NCBI GenBank assembly: GCA_015063745.1
Contig: SVTO01000014.1
Location: forward strand, 1 to 52,179
DNA: 52,179 nt
Reading direction: 5' to 3'
DNA from: Oscillospiraceae bacterium
GTDB taxonomy: Bacteria > Bacillota > Clostridia > Oscillospirales > CAG-272
In this document: in pieces, positions 51,982 through 52,179 of the stretch
Numbering within the stretch: position 1 is the first letter of the stretch
How the letters are laid out: each line of letters begins with the position of its first letter
Notes under the pieces: generated by a model
The model's input: the letters and a program-made list of their open reading frames with translations, nothing else
The model's database searches: none
What the model was told of the DNA's origin: nothing
Translations under genes and position numbers: made by a program

Positions 51982-52179
51982 ATGCAAAACACCCTTCCGC
52001 CTCTGGTACGGTATACCTGCCTCGCGCTGCTCATTGCGGCATCCTGCGGGTGTATATACATCTTTTTCCGTTGGTTTGCCGCCGGGGTTCTGCCGTTTCT
52101 GATTGCCTTCGCCCTGACCGCCTTCATCCGTCCCGCCGCCGCGTGGATGCATAAACACAGCCGGGGCAGTCTCCGTTTC
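51982..52179 (+). CDS. YtvI/AI-2E-transporter-family membrane protein, N-terminal part
   Basis: 66 residues are visible and the gene runs off the right edge. The ATG follows AAGGAG at 7 nt. Two hydrophobic segments (about residues 13-30 and 34-55) are followed by IRPAAAWMHKHSR, resembling the start of the AI-2E/PerM family, to which the sporulation protein YtvI belongs. The assignment to YtvI is tentative because only the N-terminus is present. Confidence 0.6.
   Translation, partial: MQNTLPPLVRYTCLALLIAASCGCIYIFFRWFAAGVLPFLIAFALTAFIRPAAAWMHKHSRGSLRF

Noticed and set aside
51376-52158. 260-residue minus-strand ORF with repeated RVIPPRLHCRICEFGRR units
   Set aside because: It arises because the R3 array period is a multiple of three. 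It starts inside the ytvI-like gene and has no ribosome binding site.

Overview
The window looks like a chromosomal segment of a spore-forming, moderately GC-rich Clostridia-type Firmicute. SpoIIE and a YtvI-like protein point to sporulation. MreBCD, ZapA, long-form HPF, GdpP/YybS, ribonuclease M5, class III fructose-bisphosphatase and a T-box leader are all typical of that group. An Oscillospirales-like gut anaerobe is my best guess, from gene style only. Nearly all genes are housekeeping. I saw no rRNA, tRNA, CRISPR array or prophage.

Layout: (i) 1-2.5 kb, 3' part of a very highly expressed secreted/S-layer-like protein. (ii) 2.6-6.2 kb, a GH31 glycosidase gene bracketed by long inverted arrays of a palindromic repeat (called R1 here). 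(iii) 6.2-7.9 kb, a tryptophan T-box leader and a TrpB2-type tryptophan synthase beta chain. (iv) 8.1-12.5 kb, leftward genes for a glycosyltransferase-CsaB fusion and a YgiQ radical SAM protein, then a 438-bp palindromic element carrying outward promoters, then fbp. (v) 15.5-33.0 kb, an almost unbroken leftward gene train: zapA, U32 peptidase, glycerophosphodiesterase, dut, DUF4321, maf, mreB-mreC-mreD, dus, flavin reductase, glycolipid glycosyltransferase, a YnbB-like PLP enzyme, rplI, dnaB, thiI, pncB and a radical SAM protein. (vi) 33.16-34.09 kb, a gene-free large inverted-repeat element with a foldable core. (vii) 34.1-37.7 kb, SleB-like hydrolase, mscL, iorAB. (viii) 37.8-39.2 kb, an R1 tandem array beside a REP-associated tyrosine transposase (RAYT) that carries a copy of R1 inside its own reading frame. 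(ix) 39.2-52.2 kb, HAD phosphatase, mnmM, gdpP-yybS, mntP, a PHP phosphatase, hpf, spoIIE, rnmV-holA-ynzC, a second kind of two-hairpin repeat array and the start of a ytvI-like gene.

The distinctive feature is the density of small palindromic repeats. R1 is a ~98-bp unit of two perfect 9-bp-stem hairpins (GGGAGYAGC-TT-GCTGCTCCC and GGGAGGATC-AA-GATCCTCCC) with outer CGTAGGGGA/TCCCCTACG ends. It occurs at 2.8-3.25, 5.5-6.15, 12.7, 37.8-38.6, 39.0 and 49.1 kb. R2 is a long perfect hairpin whose stem sequence differs between copies but stays paired; it occurs at 2.65, 7.95, 20.6 and 46.2 kb, with a degenerate copy at 19.2 kb. R1 next to an apparently intact RAYT looks like a REP/RAYT system in a Firmicute, and this is the most likely under-described system in the window.

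Functional themes are cell envelope and shape (S-layer-like protein, GT-CsaB fusion, MreBCD, glycolipid synthesis, ZapA, SleB-like hydrolase), replication (dnaB, holA, dut), translation and RNA modification (rplI, hpf, thiI, dus, mnmM, rnmV), signalling (gdpP) and sporulation (spoIIE, ytvI).
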